Below are positions 44,000-52,882 of a stretch of DNA of 64,000 nucleotides, one piece after another. The stretch's first letter is position 1, and each line of letters begins with the position of its first letter. Where the stretch lies: NCBI RefSeq assembly GCF_029892445.1, contig NZ_JARXVJ010000001.1:4278001-4342000 (forward strand). The letters are read 5' to 3'. A program made the position numbers and the translations under genes. The notes beneath the pieces are model-generated. The model was not told the DNA's origin and made no database searches. It saw nothing but the letters and a program-made list of their open reading frames with translations. The stretch is from Chryseobacterium sp. H1D6B (GTDB lineage: Bacteria; Bacteroidota; Bacteroidia; Flavobacteriales; Weeksellaceae).

Positions 44000-44344
44000 T
44001 TATTCGTTTTTTCTATTGAAGAATCCTCCTTCACATCTCTTTCTCCAAACTTCTTTGAATTTTTCTCTTTCTTCTGGTGAAAATCTTTCCATTTTTTCCA
44101 TCATTCTTCTTTCTTTAAAACCGCGGACTCCTCTTCCAAACTTTCCGTTTCCATGGAAACCTCCGAAAAGTATTTTACTTAACACTAATATTCCCATCGC
44201 CTGCCAGAATGTTATGGTCTTTACACCCAAAATTTCAGGAAGCAGACAATTCCAAAGCAGCATTACAATCCATGTAACGGCGAGGAGTATGAGCGGCGGA
44301 CATAGAATTAAGAGAGCCCAGCCTTTTTTATATTTATTATTCAT
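44000..44344 (-). CDS. Membrane protein downstream of ECF sigma factor
   Basis: 114 residues. Two hydrophobic segments (WALLILCPPLILLAVTWIVM and FWQAMGILVLSKILFGG) are followed by a soluble charged tail, MEKMERFSPEEREKFKEVWR, which resembles the LTPEQR-type helix of Spy/CpxP-like metal-stress proteins. It begins 12 bases after the sigma gene, the position usually held by an anti-sigma factor, although no standard anti-sigma domain is visible. Confidence 0.65.
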   Translation of the reverse strand: MNNKYKKGWALLILCPPLILLAVTWIVMLLWNCLLPEILGVKTITFWQAMGILVLSKILFGGFHGNGKFGRGVRGFKERRMMEKMERFSPEEREKFKEVWRKRCEGGFFNRKNE

Positions 44345-44356
44345 GATATCTTCTTT

Positions 44357-44935
44357 CTAACTGTTTAAATCTTCGTATAATTCTTTCAATCTATTTCTCA
44401 AATGCTTCACAGCATAATTTTTTCTGCTAATGATCGTTTTTATATTTTCACCCTGTTCATCAGCTATTTCCTGAAGAGTCTTGTCATTTAATTCATTTTC
44501 CACATAAGCCAGTCTCTGCTTTTCAGGAAGTTCATCTAATGCTTCAAATAACTTTTTCCAAATCTCATCCTGAAACATTTTCACATCCGGACCTGTACTT
44601 TCATCCAGCAGTAAAATATCTTTTATGGAGAAGCTGCCGTCTTCATCTTCGTACACAAAATCTTCCAGGTTCTCTGTTTTCTTTTTACGGTACCGGTCCG
44701 TAATTTTATTAGCTGAAACTCTATAAAGCCAGCCACCTACATTCACAATCTCAGAAAGATTGGTAATACTGCTGAACTGATACCACACTTCCTGCAGAAT
44801 ATCTTCCGCATCTTCTGTGTTTTTTACTTTCGGACGAATGAAAGACATCAGTTTACCTCCGTACTTTGAAACGGTTTGTGAAATGATATTTTCCTTATCC
44901 TTCTGTGGCATTGTGATTTTTTCGGCAACCTCCAT
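44357..44935 (-). CDS. ECF RNA polymerase sigma factor
   Basis: 192 residues. Region 2 is seen as LMSFIRPKVKNTEDAEDILQ then EVWYQFSS (DAEDxxQ-type core-binding and -10 recognition). Region 4 is ALDELPEKQRLAYVENELND followed by KTLQEIADEQGENIKTIISR with a helix-turn-helix and the YAVKHLRNRL end. It directs RNA polymerase to stress promoters. It heads an operon of two small membrane-linked proteins, which may hold it inactive. Confidence 0.9.
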   Translation of the reverse strand: MEVAEKITMPQKDKENIISQTVSKYGGKLMSFIRPKVKNTEDAEDILQEVWYQFSSITNLSEIVNVGGWLYRVSANKITDRYRKKKTENLEDFVYEDEDGSFSIKDILLLDESTGPDVKMFQDEIWKKLFEALDELPEKQRLAYVENELNDKTLQEIADEQGENIKTIISRKNYAVKHLRNRLKELYEDLNS

Positions 44936-45212
44936 ACTGCTATGACGATTGTGTGTTTTAATTTACTTTAATAAATTTAAAATATTTTTCTGGAAATTCG
45001 GGGTTTCTTTTATTTATCGGGGTTTTAATTATTTTTATTTTGGGATCGTGACAAACATCACTTATCATTTATATTTTTTAGATGATGATTCCCGCTATTC
45101 ACTCATATTTTTTGCACCACAACTTTATCCTTCACTTGCTTTGAGGTAACCGTTTCTATCCGCGCTGGGTATTAGTCGTTTTTTTTTCAACTTTTCAGTG
45201 TCTTCACAGAGT

Positions 45213-45292
45213 TTGTCATTCCGTAGGAATCTCAACAAAGATTTTACAAAATAATTTTTACAAAGAGAGTATAGATTCCTACGGAATGACAA
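45213..45292. repeat. Perfect 20-bp inverted repeat
   Basis: TTGTCATTCCGTAGGAATCT (45213-45232) and its exact complement (45273-45292) enclose 40 bases. GTCATTC and GAATCTC-type words relate it to the repeats at 43.3 and 51.4 kb. It would form a stable stem-loop if transcribed. Confidence 0.8.
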
Positions 45293-45434
45293 GTTTCATG
45301 GATATTCCCATCGTCCAGTCTTTGCTGAGTAGAACGCCTTTGCGAACGAAAAATACCCCAAATTATTTTAATGAAAACTTCACAACCTTTGCGTTAAAAA
45401 AAATATTGCTTCGTCACTCCGTTCCTTGCAATGA

Positions 45435-45470
45435 CAAAAAAAACGGAAAGCAAAATACTCTCCGTTTCTT
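45435..45470 (-). terminator. Terminator of the S9 peptidase gene
   Basis: AACGGA and TCCGTT form the stem around a 13-base loop. The minus strand runs into eight T's. Confidence 0.7.
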
Positions 45471-45494
45471 TTAATCATAAAAATCTGCAGCTCT

Positions 45495-47498
45495 TTACTT
45501 ATTGAAATTTTCAGCAAAGAAACCCATCATATACTTGTACAGTTCAATTCTGTTGTTTTCTTTTCCAAATCCATGTCCTTCATCATATTTTACCATATAC
45601 GGAACTTCAAATCCTCTGCTTCTTAATCCCTTCACGATCTGATCAGATTCATTGATGTTTACTCTTGGATCATTTGCTCCCTGTACCACAAATAATGGTT
45701 TTTTAATTTTATCAATCTGAAAAACAGGAGAAACCTCTTTAGCAATTTTTGCTTCTTCTGGATTATCAAGATCATACCAGATCTGTTTTACCATTTCTTT
45801 ATAAGGTTTCCAGTATTCCGGGAAAGAATCGAAAAATGTGAAAATATTTGATACTCCAACATAATCCACTCCACAAGAATACAGATCCGGTGTTTTGATT
45901 AATCCCATTAAAGTAGCATATCCTCCGTGACTTCCGCCATAGATTGCAATTTTATCTTTATCTACCCAGCCCTGCTCAATTGCATATTTCACTCCATCTT
46001 CCACATCATCCATTGCCTTTCGGCCAATTTGTTTGTAGCCGGAATTCTGAAATTCTTTTCCGTACCCTCCTGAAATTCTAAAGTTAACCTTCAGCGTTGC
46101 ATATCCTCTACTTGCAAACAACTGCGGTTCAGGATTGAATCCCCAGCTGTCCCTGATGCCTTGTGGGCCGCCGTGAGGATTTACGATCAAAGGAACTTTT
46201 TTACCATCCACAGCAGCTTTAGGCAGGGTGATATATCCGTGGATCGTCAATCCGTCTCTGCTTTTGAATTCAATCGGTCTCATTTCTGCCATATCCTCTT
46301 CTTTTAATTGAGGCATCAGGTCAAGAAGGAGTTTTATATTTTTTGATTTTGTATCGTACTCGTAATATTTCCCATATAATTTGTCACTGTCTACAACCAC
46401 TAAAAGCTTAGAATCATTATCATCGGAAGAAACCACATAAAACTGTTTGTCTCCAAATTCTGATTTTAACTTAGCATCAACTTCTTTATAAAATGTACTT
46501 ACAGGAATTGTTTCATTTTTAATACCGTCATAGCTGATATAGTCAAGCTCATAATTTCTGTTTTTCCCGGCAACGCTTATTGAACTTACATCAAACGTAG
46601 GATTAGAATAAACATCTTTAATTGCAGTATTCTTTTTTAAATCATACAGAACAATTTTTGCTTTGTCACTGTCCAGATTTGTAACAACATACGCCTCATC
46701 TTTGTTTTTTGACTGATCATTAAATCTAATAATACTAAAGGTATCTTTCCAATCTGTTGATTTAATAAGATTAAATTTACCCGTCTGCAGATCTTTATAA
46801 TATGTCTTTGTTGTCAAACCATTTTCTAGAACTATATATCCTCTCAAATTCCCGTCTTTATCAAAAAGATAATCATCGATAGGATTTTTAGGATCTTTGT
46901 TCTCAAACAGCTGCGTCATTTCACCCGTAACAAAATTGATTTTATAGGGTTCAAAAATCTGCTTATTGTTTTTATTCAGGGTAACAACAGCGAAATCAGT
47001 ATCTTTTATGATGGTTACAGAACCAATCTTAACCCCATCAAAAGGCGTAAGATCTTTAAGATTTTTTCCGTCTACATCAGCGGCATACAAATGAAGGTTT
47101 TCATTGCCTCCTTTGTCCTGAGTATAGAACAAGCGTTTTTTATTTAACCAGCCGTAGCTTTTGATAAGATCATTTTTTTCTTCAAGAGCTCTGGTTATGG
47201 TTCCTGTTTTTAAATCTTTTACATAGACATGATTTTTACTGTCTTTATCCTTTTCCTTATAAGAAAGATATTGTCCATCAGGAGAAATTTTAAATTGAGA
47301 AGCTTTTGGTCTCGCAAAATAATCTTCTACTTTATATTTAAAATCCCCTTTATCATAAGAAATAAGTTTGTCCAGAGCAGCTTTAGAAGAAACTAATGAG
47401 AGGTCACCAGGCAGCTTTGCTGTTGAGCTTTGTGCATTGATCATAATCCCAGCTATTAGAATGTGAGCAGTAGTTAAAATTTTAGAATTGATATTCAT
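45495..47498 (-). CDS. S9 family prolyl oligopeptidase-like peptidase
   Basis: 667 residues with a signal peptide (LIAGIMINA-QSS), so periplasmic. Residues about 50-380 form a beta-propeller (FKISPDGQYLSYKEKDKDS, GWLNKKRLFYTQDKGGNENL). The C-terminal alpha/beta hydrolase domain has the Ser in IYGGSHGGYATLMG, the Asp in VVQGANDPRVNI and the His in YDEGHGFGKENN: a complete triad. It cleaves oligopeptides, probably dipeptides or X-Pro bonds. It is monocistronic. Confidence 0.93.
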   Translation of the reverse strand: MNINSKILTTAHILIAGIMINAQSSTAKLPGDLSLVSSKAALDKLISYDKGDFKYKVEDYFARPKASQFKISPDGQYLSYKEKDKDSKNHVYVKDLKTGTITRALEEKNDLIKSYGWLNKKRLFYTQDKGGNENLHLYAADVDGKNLKDLTPFDGVKIGSVTIIKDTDFAVVTLNKNNKQIFEPYKINFVTGEMTQLFENKDPKNPIDDYLFDKDGNLRGYIVLENGLTTKTYYKDLQTGKFNLIKSTDWKDTFSIIRFNDQSKNKDEAYVVTNLDSDKAKIVLYDLKKNTAIKDVYSNPTFDVSSISVAGKNRNYELDYISYDGIKNETIPVSTFYKEVDAKLKSEFGDKQFYVVSSDDNDSKLLVVVDSDKLYGKYYEYDTKSKNIKLLLDLMPQLKEEDMAEMRPIEFKSRDGLTIHGYITLPKAAVDGKKVPLIVNPHGGPQGIRDSWGFNPEPQLFASRGYATLKVNFRISGGYGKEFQNSGYKQIGRKAMDDVEDGVKYAIEQGWVDKDKIAIYGGSHGGYATLMGLIKTPDLYSCGVDYVGVSNIFTFFDSFPEYWKPYKEMVKQIWYDLDNPEEAKIAKEVSPVFQIDKIKKPLFVVQGANDPRVNINESDQIVKGLRSRGFEVPYMVKYDEGHGFGKENNRIELYKYMMGFFAENFNK

Positions 47499-47673
47499 AA
47501 CTCAGGTTTTGGTTAAAATTATTCCTCGACTTTTATCATTTTTAAGTAATAAAACAAGGACTCTTATAATAAGACATCACAACCGCATAAAATGTTACAA
47601 ATTTATCTCCAGTTTGTGAAAATAGTATTAAAAAAAAGCAATTCCCATTCTCCTAAATGTAAAACAGAAGATT

Positions 47674-48132
47674 TTAATGTAAATAAATTCCGAAATACCA
47701 AGTCCATGCTATCAGGATAATCTGCATTGGAATTCTTTCCTGATATAAATATTTCATTCCGGGACCTGTATAATTTCCTTTAAAAATATTTATTTTTTTC
47801 TTCGAAGAATTGATATTTGCAACGAAAACGAGTATATAAAAAATAATGAGTAAAACAGCAGTAAACTCACGGATAGAGGGGATCATCAATCCAATTCCTG
47901 CCGCAATTTCTATAAAACCTGTACAATACACCCAAAACATCTTAGCAGGTATAAAATCAGGGATCATCATAGCCATCCCTTTTTGGAATTTAAAATGTGA
48001 AAATCCTGTAAATATGATAAATACTGCCATTCCCAGATTTCCTGAAAATAAAAGATTCCAGCTTCCTTGAAAAACTTTTGTTCCCAGCAACGCCAGAATA
48101 AATGTACCGAAAAGAATTGCTAATAATTTCAT
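47674..48132 (-). CDS. DoxX-like membrane protein
   Basis: 152 residues, four membrane helices. GNLGMAVFIIFTGFSHFKFQ, MIPDFIPAKMFWVYCTGFIE and IAAGIGLMIPSIRE match the DoxX/DoxD-like family. Its ATG overlaps the stop of the SRPBCC gene by four bases, so the two are co-translated; in this group DoxX proteins often accompany small-molecule or redox genes. The biochemical role is unknown. Confidence 0.8.
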   Translation of the reverse strand: MKLLAILFGTFILALLGTKVFQGSWNLLFSGNLGMAVFIIFTGFSHFKFQKGMAMMIPDFIPAKMFWVYCTGFIEIAAGIGLMIPSIREFTAVLLIIFYILVFVANINSSKKKINIFKGNYTGPGMKYLYQERIPMQIILIAWTWYFGIYLH

Positions 48133-48569
48133 GAATTTTCTGCTAGATTTTTAATTATTTCGAGACCTTTTGTAAATCCGGTGTTCATAAGTTCCTGAAA
48201 GTTTTTTTCAGTCTGCACCTCTGCATGAAGTTTTGTTTTTCCCTCTAAATCAATTAAAAAATATTTTTCAAAAGCACCGTTCCACTGCATTACTTCCATA
48301 CTCTGGGTGTCTTCTACTCCATCTTTTATCATGCCGAGATGTTTAAAAACGATCTGGTTTGGTTCATCCAGGCTGTCTATTGTAGAAACCATTCCGTTTC
48401 CTTTTGAATCCAGAAAATATGTTTTTCCGTCTACTTTCCAATCAGATTTCATTGTCGAACCCGGGCCGAAGAATTTCGTCCATTCACCATAGGTTTCAGG
48501 GCTCCATAGAATGTCCCATACTTTTTGTAAGGGTGCATTAATTACTGTTTCATAAGATAACGTTTCCAT
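48129..48569 (-). CDS. SRPBCC-fold ligand-binding protein
   Basis: 146 residues. ETVINAPLQKVWDILWSPET at the start, then GEWTKFFGPGSTMKSDWKVD and IVFKHLGMIKDGVE are typical of the START/Bet v1-like SRPBCC fold (AHSA1 type), which binds hydrophobic ligands in a central cavity. It is co-translated with the DoxX-like gene downstream. The ligand is unknown. Confidence 0.85.
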   Translation of the reverse strand: METLSYETVINAPLQKVWDILWSPETYGEWTKFFGPGSTMKSDWKVDGKTYFLDSKGNGMVSTIDSLDEPNQIVFKHLGMIKDGVEDTQSMEVMQWNGAFEKYFLIDLEGKTKLHAEVQTEKNFQELMNTGFTKGLEIIKNLAENS

Positions 48570-48665
48570 AAGTTTTGATTTTAGTTTAAAAAATTAGTAC
48601 GAAATCATGCAATTCTAATTAAGCTTTTATAAAATAGCATATTAAGTTATATGATGTTTAAATAT

Positions 48666-49505
48666 TTATCCGCCTACGAAATCCCCGCCATTAATATGAA
48701 TGATCTCACCTGTAATAAAACTTGAATCTTCTGAAGCCAGAAAAACATAAGCAGGAGCTGTCTCTGAAGGCTGGCCGGCTCTTTTCAACGGAGTATCTTT
48801 TCCAAAAGCTGAAAGATCATCAAATGTTTCTTTCACAAGAGGTGTCCAGATAGGTCCGGGAGCAACTCCATTCACTAAAATTTTCTTTTCTGCAAGATTA
48901 ACTGCCAATGAACGGATAAAGGTCATAATCGCTCCTTTTGTGGCAGAGTAATCAATTAAATGATCGCTTCCCCGGTATGCCGTAACAGATGTTGTACAAA
49001 TTATTCTTCCGCCTTTTTTTATTAACGGCAGAAAATCTCTTGTAAAAGCAATCATTGAAATAATATTGGTGTCGAATGTTTCTTGTATCTGCTTATCAGA
49101 AATTTTTTCAATATCATTTTTAGGAAACTGTATTCCGGCATTGTTCACCAGAATATCTAAGCTTTTCCACTCTTTTTTGATCTTATCTTTACATTTCTTT
49201 CTAAAAGCTTTTTTGGTAAGATCTCCTCTTAACAATAATCCTTTACGCCCTTCTTTTTCGATGAGCCTTAAAGTCTCTTCAGCATCTTTATCGCTGTCTT
49301 TATAAATAACAGCAATATCGGCTCCTTCTCTTGCAAAATGTACAGCAACAGCCTGCCCGATTCCACTGTCACCACCGGAGATTACAGCCTTCTTGTTAAA
49401 CAGCTTTTTGCTCCCGATGTAATTTTTACGAATAATTTCCGGAAACAGTCCTTCCTGAGGGACTTTTGATTTCGATTGTGACTTGTTCTGTGTTTTCATA
49501 TGCAA
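48666..49505 (-). CDS. Short-chain dehydrogenase/reductase (YghA-type)
   Basis: 279 residues. The NAD(P)-binding loop is VISGGDSGIGQAVAVHFARE, a G-G-x-S-G-I-G form. NNAG occurs in DILVNNAGIQFPKN, and the catalytic Tyr-x3-Lys lies in LIDYSATKGAIMTF with Ser in TTSVTAYRG. The N-terminal extension (SKVPQEGLFPEIIRKNYIGS) and the C-terminal TGEIIHINGGDFVGG match the YghA/GRP-type subfamily. It reduces or oxidises an unknown carbonyl/alcohol. Confidence 0.9.
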   Translation of the reverse strand: MHMKTQNKSQSKSKVPQEGLFPEIIRKNYIGSKKLFNKKAVISGGDSGIGQAVAVHFAREGADIAVIYKDSDKDAEETLRLIEKEGRKGLLLRGDLTKKAFRKKCKDKIKKEWKSLDILVNNAGIQFPKNDIEKISDKQIQETFDTNIISMIAFTRDFLPLIKKGGRIICTTSVTAYRGSDHLIDYSATKGAIMTFIRSLAVNLAEKKILVNGVAPGPIWTPLVKETFDDLSAFGKDTPLKRAGQPSETAPAYVFLASEDSSFITGEIIHINGGDFVGG

Positions 49506-49545
49506 ATCCTTTTCTAAATATCATCAAACAGCAAGCCGAAAATCT

Positions 49546-50409
49546 TTAGGAATTATAAGCCTCCTCTATATCTTTAAGAATAATTTTCTTCATTTTCATC
49601 ATCGCCTGCATTACTTTTCCTGCTTTTTCTTTATCCGGATCATTGATTAATTGGATCAATCTTTTCGGTGCAATCTGCCAACTCAACCCATATTTATCTT
49701 TCAGCCAGCCGCAGACACTTTCACTTCCGCCATCTGAAATGAGTGTATTCCAAAGATGATCAGTTTCTTTCTGATCGTCTGTCATCACAACCATTGAAAT
49801 GCCGTCATTGAAATCAAATTGATGATCATAAGAAGAGTCCATACAGAATAGATTATAGCCGTCAATGATAAAATGGGCATGCTGTATATTTTCTGGAACT
49901 TCAGGTGTATCATGACCTTCACCGCCATCTTTATATCTCAAGATATTTCCAATTTCAGAATTTGGAAAAGTCTGTGTGTAAAACTGTATGGCCTCCATTG
50001 CTTTTCCATTGTTCTGATGCATAAACATCAGTGTTGGAATTATTTTTTGACCACCGCGCTTTTCACCTAGATAAAGCTGCCAATTGACACTATACTTATC
50101 CTTAACCCATCCGTATTTCGTGCTCCAAGGATAAGAATCCAAAGGCATTAAGGCCATTCCTCCCTCCATCATCTGCTCCCAATAATTTTGAACCTCATCT
50201 TCAGATTCACAATTAATTAAAAAAGAAACTGACGCATTTTTTTCAACCTGAGGTCCATTTAAAAGCATTAATTTTTGTCCGAAAAAGTCAAGATCAACGA
50301 CAAAATCTGTTTCTAAAGTAACTTTTGCATTAAATACTTTACTATAAAAACCAGCAGATTCCTTAGCGTTCCCATCGTATAAAAGACAGGGGAAAATATT
50401 ATTATTCAT
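49546..50409 (-). CDS. Tandem VOC/PhnB-like protein, copy 2
   Basis: 287 residues made of two VOC-fold halves. FPCLLYDGNAKESAGFYSKV starts the first half, and IIPTLMFMHQNNGKAMEAIQ the second. WLKDKYGLSWQIAPKRLIQL ends it, as in PhnB-like (COG2764) and 3-demethylubiquinone methyltransferase-like proteins. It is a paralogue of the next gene upstream (50456-51313), arising by tandem duplication. VOC proteins bind metals and small molecules; no substrate can be assigned. Confidence 0.85.
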   Translation of the reverse strand: MNNNIFPCLLYDGNAKESAGFYSKVFNAKVTLETDFVVDLDFFGQKLMLLNGPQVEKNASVSFLINCESEDEVQNYWEQMMEGGMALMPLDSYPWSTKYGWVKDKYSVNWQLYLGEKRGGQKIIPTLMFMHQNNGKAMEAIQFYTQTFPNSEIGNILRYKDGGEGHDTPEVPENIQHAHFIIDGYNLFCMDSSYDHQFDFNDGISMVVMTDDQKETDHLWNTLISDGGSESVCGWLKDKYGLSWQIAPKRLIQLINDPDKEKAGKVMQAMMKMKKIILKDIEEAYNS

Positions 50410-50455
50410 AATTTTAATTTTTGCGTTTTACATCAAGTAATAAACCTAAACAGCT

Positions 50456-51313
50456 TTAAGAATGATAAGCTTCCTCTAAATCTTTAATAATAATCTTCTG
50501 CATTTTCATCATCGCCTGCACTACTTTTTGGGATTTTTCTGTGTCTGGATCACTCATTAACTGGATGAGTTTTTTCGGGACAATCTGCCAGCTGAAACCA
50601 AATTTATCCTTCAGCCAGCCGCACATACTTTCTCTGCCTCCTCCTGAAATTAGGGTATTCCAAAGATGATCTGTTTCGTTCTGATCGTCTGTCATTACAG
50701 CCATTGAAATTCCTTCATTAAAATCAAATTCATGATCATAAGAAGAATCCATACAGGAGAAATGATATCCATCGATAGAAAATTGGGCATGCTGGACGTT
50801 CTCAGGAACTTCATTGGCCCCGCCTCCGTCTTTATATTTCAAAATATTCCCGATTTTCGAATTTGGGAAAGTCTGTGTATAAAATTCCATTGCCTCCATC
50901 GCTCTGCCGTTATTCTGATGCATGAACATTAAAGTAGGAATTATCTTCTGTTCACCTTGTTTTTCGCCAAAATACAGCTGCCAGCTTACACCATATTTAT
51001 CCTGGATCCAGCCATATTTTTTACTCCAGGGATAAGAATCTAAAGACATTAATGCTGTTCCCCCATCTATTAACTGATCCCAGTAATTCTGTACTTCATC
51101 TTCTGTTTCGCAGATAACCATGAAAGAAACAGAAGCATTTTTTTTAAACTGGGGCCCTCCGTTTAAAAGCATTATTTTCTGGCCGAAAAGATCAAGATTA
51201 AGTACAACCGGTGTATCTGTAGTAAGTTTTCCATTGAATACTTTACAATAAAGATCGGATGCTTGTTTTGCGTCTCCATCATACCAGAGACATGGGAAAA
51301 TATCGTTGTTCAT
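50456..51313 (-). CDS. Tandem VOC/PhnB-like protein, copy 1
   Basis: 285 residues, closely related to the gene 46 bases downstream: FPCLWYDGDAKQASDLYCKV, IIPTLMFMHQNNGRAMEAME and WLKDKFGFSWQIVPKKLIQL align throughout. Each protein has two VOC halves. The pair may cover two substrates or may be recent duplicates. They lie at the centre of a same-strand run of detoxification-type genes. Confidence 0.85.
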   Translation of the reverse strand: MNNDIFPCLWYDGDAKQASDLYCKVFNGKLTTDTPVVLNLDLFGQKIMLLNGGPQFKKNASVSFMVICETEDEVQNYWDQLIDGGTALMSLDSYPWSKKYGWIQDKYGVSWQLYFGEKQGEQKIIPTLMFMHQNNGRAMEAMEFYTQTFPNSKIGNILKYKDGGGANEVPENVQHAQFSIDGYHFSCMDSSYDHEFDFNEGISMAVMTDDQNETDHLWNTLISGGGRESMCGWLKDKFGFSWQIVPKKLIQLMSDPDTEKSQKVVQAMMKMQKIIIKDLEEAYHS

Positions 51314-51367
51314 TGTTTTTAAGTTTAGTTTTGATTATGATTTTAGTCTGGTCATTTATCAAGCCCT

Positions 51368-51473
51368 GTCATTTAGACGGCAGGAGAAATCTCTTTATTT
51401 AATTACTGAATTGAGATTCTTCACTGCGCTTTAAGCTCTGTTCTGAAATCGAAGATTCGACGTAGTCAATGAC
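51368..51473. repeat. Dispersed intergenic repeat, copy 2 (inverted)
   Basis: Reverse-complement counterpart of 43321-43426, with the same order of blocks (AATGAC, CAGGAGAAATCTC, GAGATTCTTCACTGCGCT, CTGAAATCGAAGATTCGA, GTAGTCAATGAC). It lies just downstream of the HhH protein gene, in a gene-free gap. Confidence 0.8.
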
Positions 51474-51543
51474 AAGCTGTTTTATCAATTCTAATGACAG
51501 TCTATGTGTGATCGATCGACGGACCAATGACAGACTTTGTGAA

Positions 51544-51789
51544 TTATTTACTTACATCTTTGAAAGAAACATTATGTTCTTTCATGTGATTTTTAAGTTT
51601 ATTCATCGTATTTCTTCCAACGCCATGAAGCTGCATAATTTCATTTTCAGAATACCCCGAAAGCTTTTCCAAGGAATCGATCTTTTCTTTTTCCAGCGCA
51701 CGTCTTGCAGATGCAGCAAGAATATCCTGTAAAAAATCCCCTCTGGCAGCAAGATTAACTGCACAGATGGAACTTAAACATTTTGCCAT
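51544..51789 (-). CDS. Small helix-hairpin-helix / alpha-CTD-like DNA-binding protein
   Basis: About 81 residues from the ATG at 51789; a GTG at 51807 would add six. ILAASARRALEKEKIDSLEK, LSGYSENEIMQLHGVGRNTM and NKLKNHMKEHNVSF form a helix-hairpin-helix with the LHGVG loop, as in the RNA polymerase alpha C-terminal domain and related small proteins. It probably contacts DNA. It follows an SRPBCC gene in the same orientation with a 32-base gap. Confidence 0.75.
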   Translation of the reverse strand: MAKCLSSICAVNLAARGDFLQDILAASARRALEKEKIDSLEKLSGYSENEIMQLHGVGRNTMNKLKNHMKEHNVSFKDVSK

Positions 51790-51821
51790 TATGACTAAAT
51801 TGATCACGGCTGTTAAAATTT

Positions 51822-52235
51822 TTAGTTATTTTCAACATATTTATGGAAATTATCAAGAATAGCATACCAGCCGTTTCTCTGCATTTCCAGGGAGTTCTGT
51901 TTTTCGGGATCGAATATTTCGATAATTTTTGTAGTGTTATCATCAATTTTATCGAAGATCACTTCTACTTTTCTTCCATCTTCTAAATGGTATTTTATTC
52001 TTTCATTAGGAATAACCTCATCATAAATTCCTTCAAGGTCAAATCCAAAGCTTTGATCTTTAGCTTCCATTCTATTTTTGAATTTCCCGCCAACTCTTAA
52101 GTCATTTTCAGACGAAGGGCACTGCCAGCTTTCGTGGGCAAAATTCCATTTTACGATATGCTTTGGCGCATTAAAATAATCCCAGACTTTTTCTACGGGA
52201 GCTAAAATTGTAATATCTATTGTAATAGGATCCAT
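51822..52235 (-). CDS. SRPBCC/AHSA1-like protein
   Basis: 137 residues. ITIDITILAPVEKVWDYFNA, KHIVKWNFAHESWQCPSSEN, DLRVGGKFKNRMEAKDQSFG and GWYAILDNFHKYVENN are typical of AHSA1-type SRPBCC proteins. It binds a small hydrophobic ligand or partner protein, not identifiable here. It is part of the long minus-strand run of related small genes. Confidence 0.87.
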   Translation of the reverse strand: MDPITIDITILAPVEKVWDYFNAPKHIVKWNFAHESWQCPSSENDLRVGGKFKNRMEAKDQSFGFDLEGIYDEVIPNERIKYHLEDGRKVEVIFDKIDDNTTKIIEIFDPEKQNSLEMQRNGWYAILDNFHKYVENN

Positions 52236-52262
52236 ATCTTTTTTTTATTCGTTGATCTAAAC

Positions 52263-52290
52263 AAGGGCCGCTAAACTACAGCCGCCCTTT
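52263..52290 (-). terminator. Weak hairpin after the VOC gene
   Basis: AAGGGC and GCCCTT stems around CGCTAAACTACAGCC; T-runs on either side are poor, so termination is doubtful. Confidence 0.3.
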
Positions 52291-52312
52291 AATAATTGAG
52301 TTAAATATAAGA

Positions 52313-52744
52313 TTATTTTGTGTATTCTTCATTATAGTTCACCATCCAATGAACATTATATTTATCTTTGAAACTGCCGAAATAATCGCCCCAAAACTGA
52401 TCTTCAAGAGGCATTTCCACGTTTCCGCCTTCAGAAAGTCCTTTGAAAAGTCTTTCCGCTTCTTCTCTGGAATCCGGGAAGATTGAAACGTAATTATTAT
52501 TACCCACCGTTAAGCTCTGTCCAAATTCCGGAACGATGTCGGAAGCCATTAATAAATCTTTTCCGACAGGCAGAGCAACGTGCATTACCCTGTTTTTTGC
52601 TTCATCAGATAAATTTTCAGTTCCGGGAGCGTTTCCCATTTTATGAATTTCCCCAAGGAATTCTCCACCGAAGATAGATTTGTAAAAATTGAAAGCTTCT
52701 TCTGCTTTTCCATCGAAATTTAGGTATGGATTTAATTTTGCCAT
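52313..52744 (-). CDS. VOC family protein (PhnB/COG2764 type)
   Basis: 143 residues. NPYLNFDGKAEEAFNFYKSI, FGGEFLGEIHKMGNAPGTEN, KNRVMHVALPVGKDLLMASD and FWGDYFGSFKDKYNVHWMVN match single-copy PhnB-like VOC proteins, which form a metal-binding cavity. It belongs to the same superfamily as 49546 and 50456 but a different branch. Confidence 0.88.
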   Translation of the reverse strand: MAKLNPYLNFDGKAEEAFNFYKSIFGGEFLGEIHKMGNAPGTENLSDEAKNRVMHVALPVGKDLLMASDIVPEFGQSLTVGNNNYVSIFPDSREEAERLFKGLSEGGNVEMPLEDQFWGDYFGSFKDKYNVHWMVNYNEEYTK

Positions 52745-52882
52745 GATGATTAATTTTAAAAAGTTAGTATGATTACTATTTAAGTTTTAGAATAATGAAC
52801 CCTTAAGTGTAATTAAGGTATTAAGATGATTAAGCATTGTTTTTGCTGTATTAAAAACATCAGGATGATCTAATTTAAAATC

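Larger units (their letters stand above)
44936..45494. other. Gene-free stretch with a long inverted repeat
   Basis: About 560 bases with no supported gene. It contains the 20-bp inverted repeat at 45213-45292 and, near the right end, the terminator of the S9 peptidase. The left part probably holds the promoter of the ECF operon. Confidence 0.6.
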
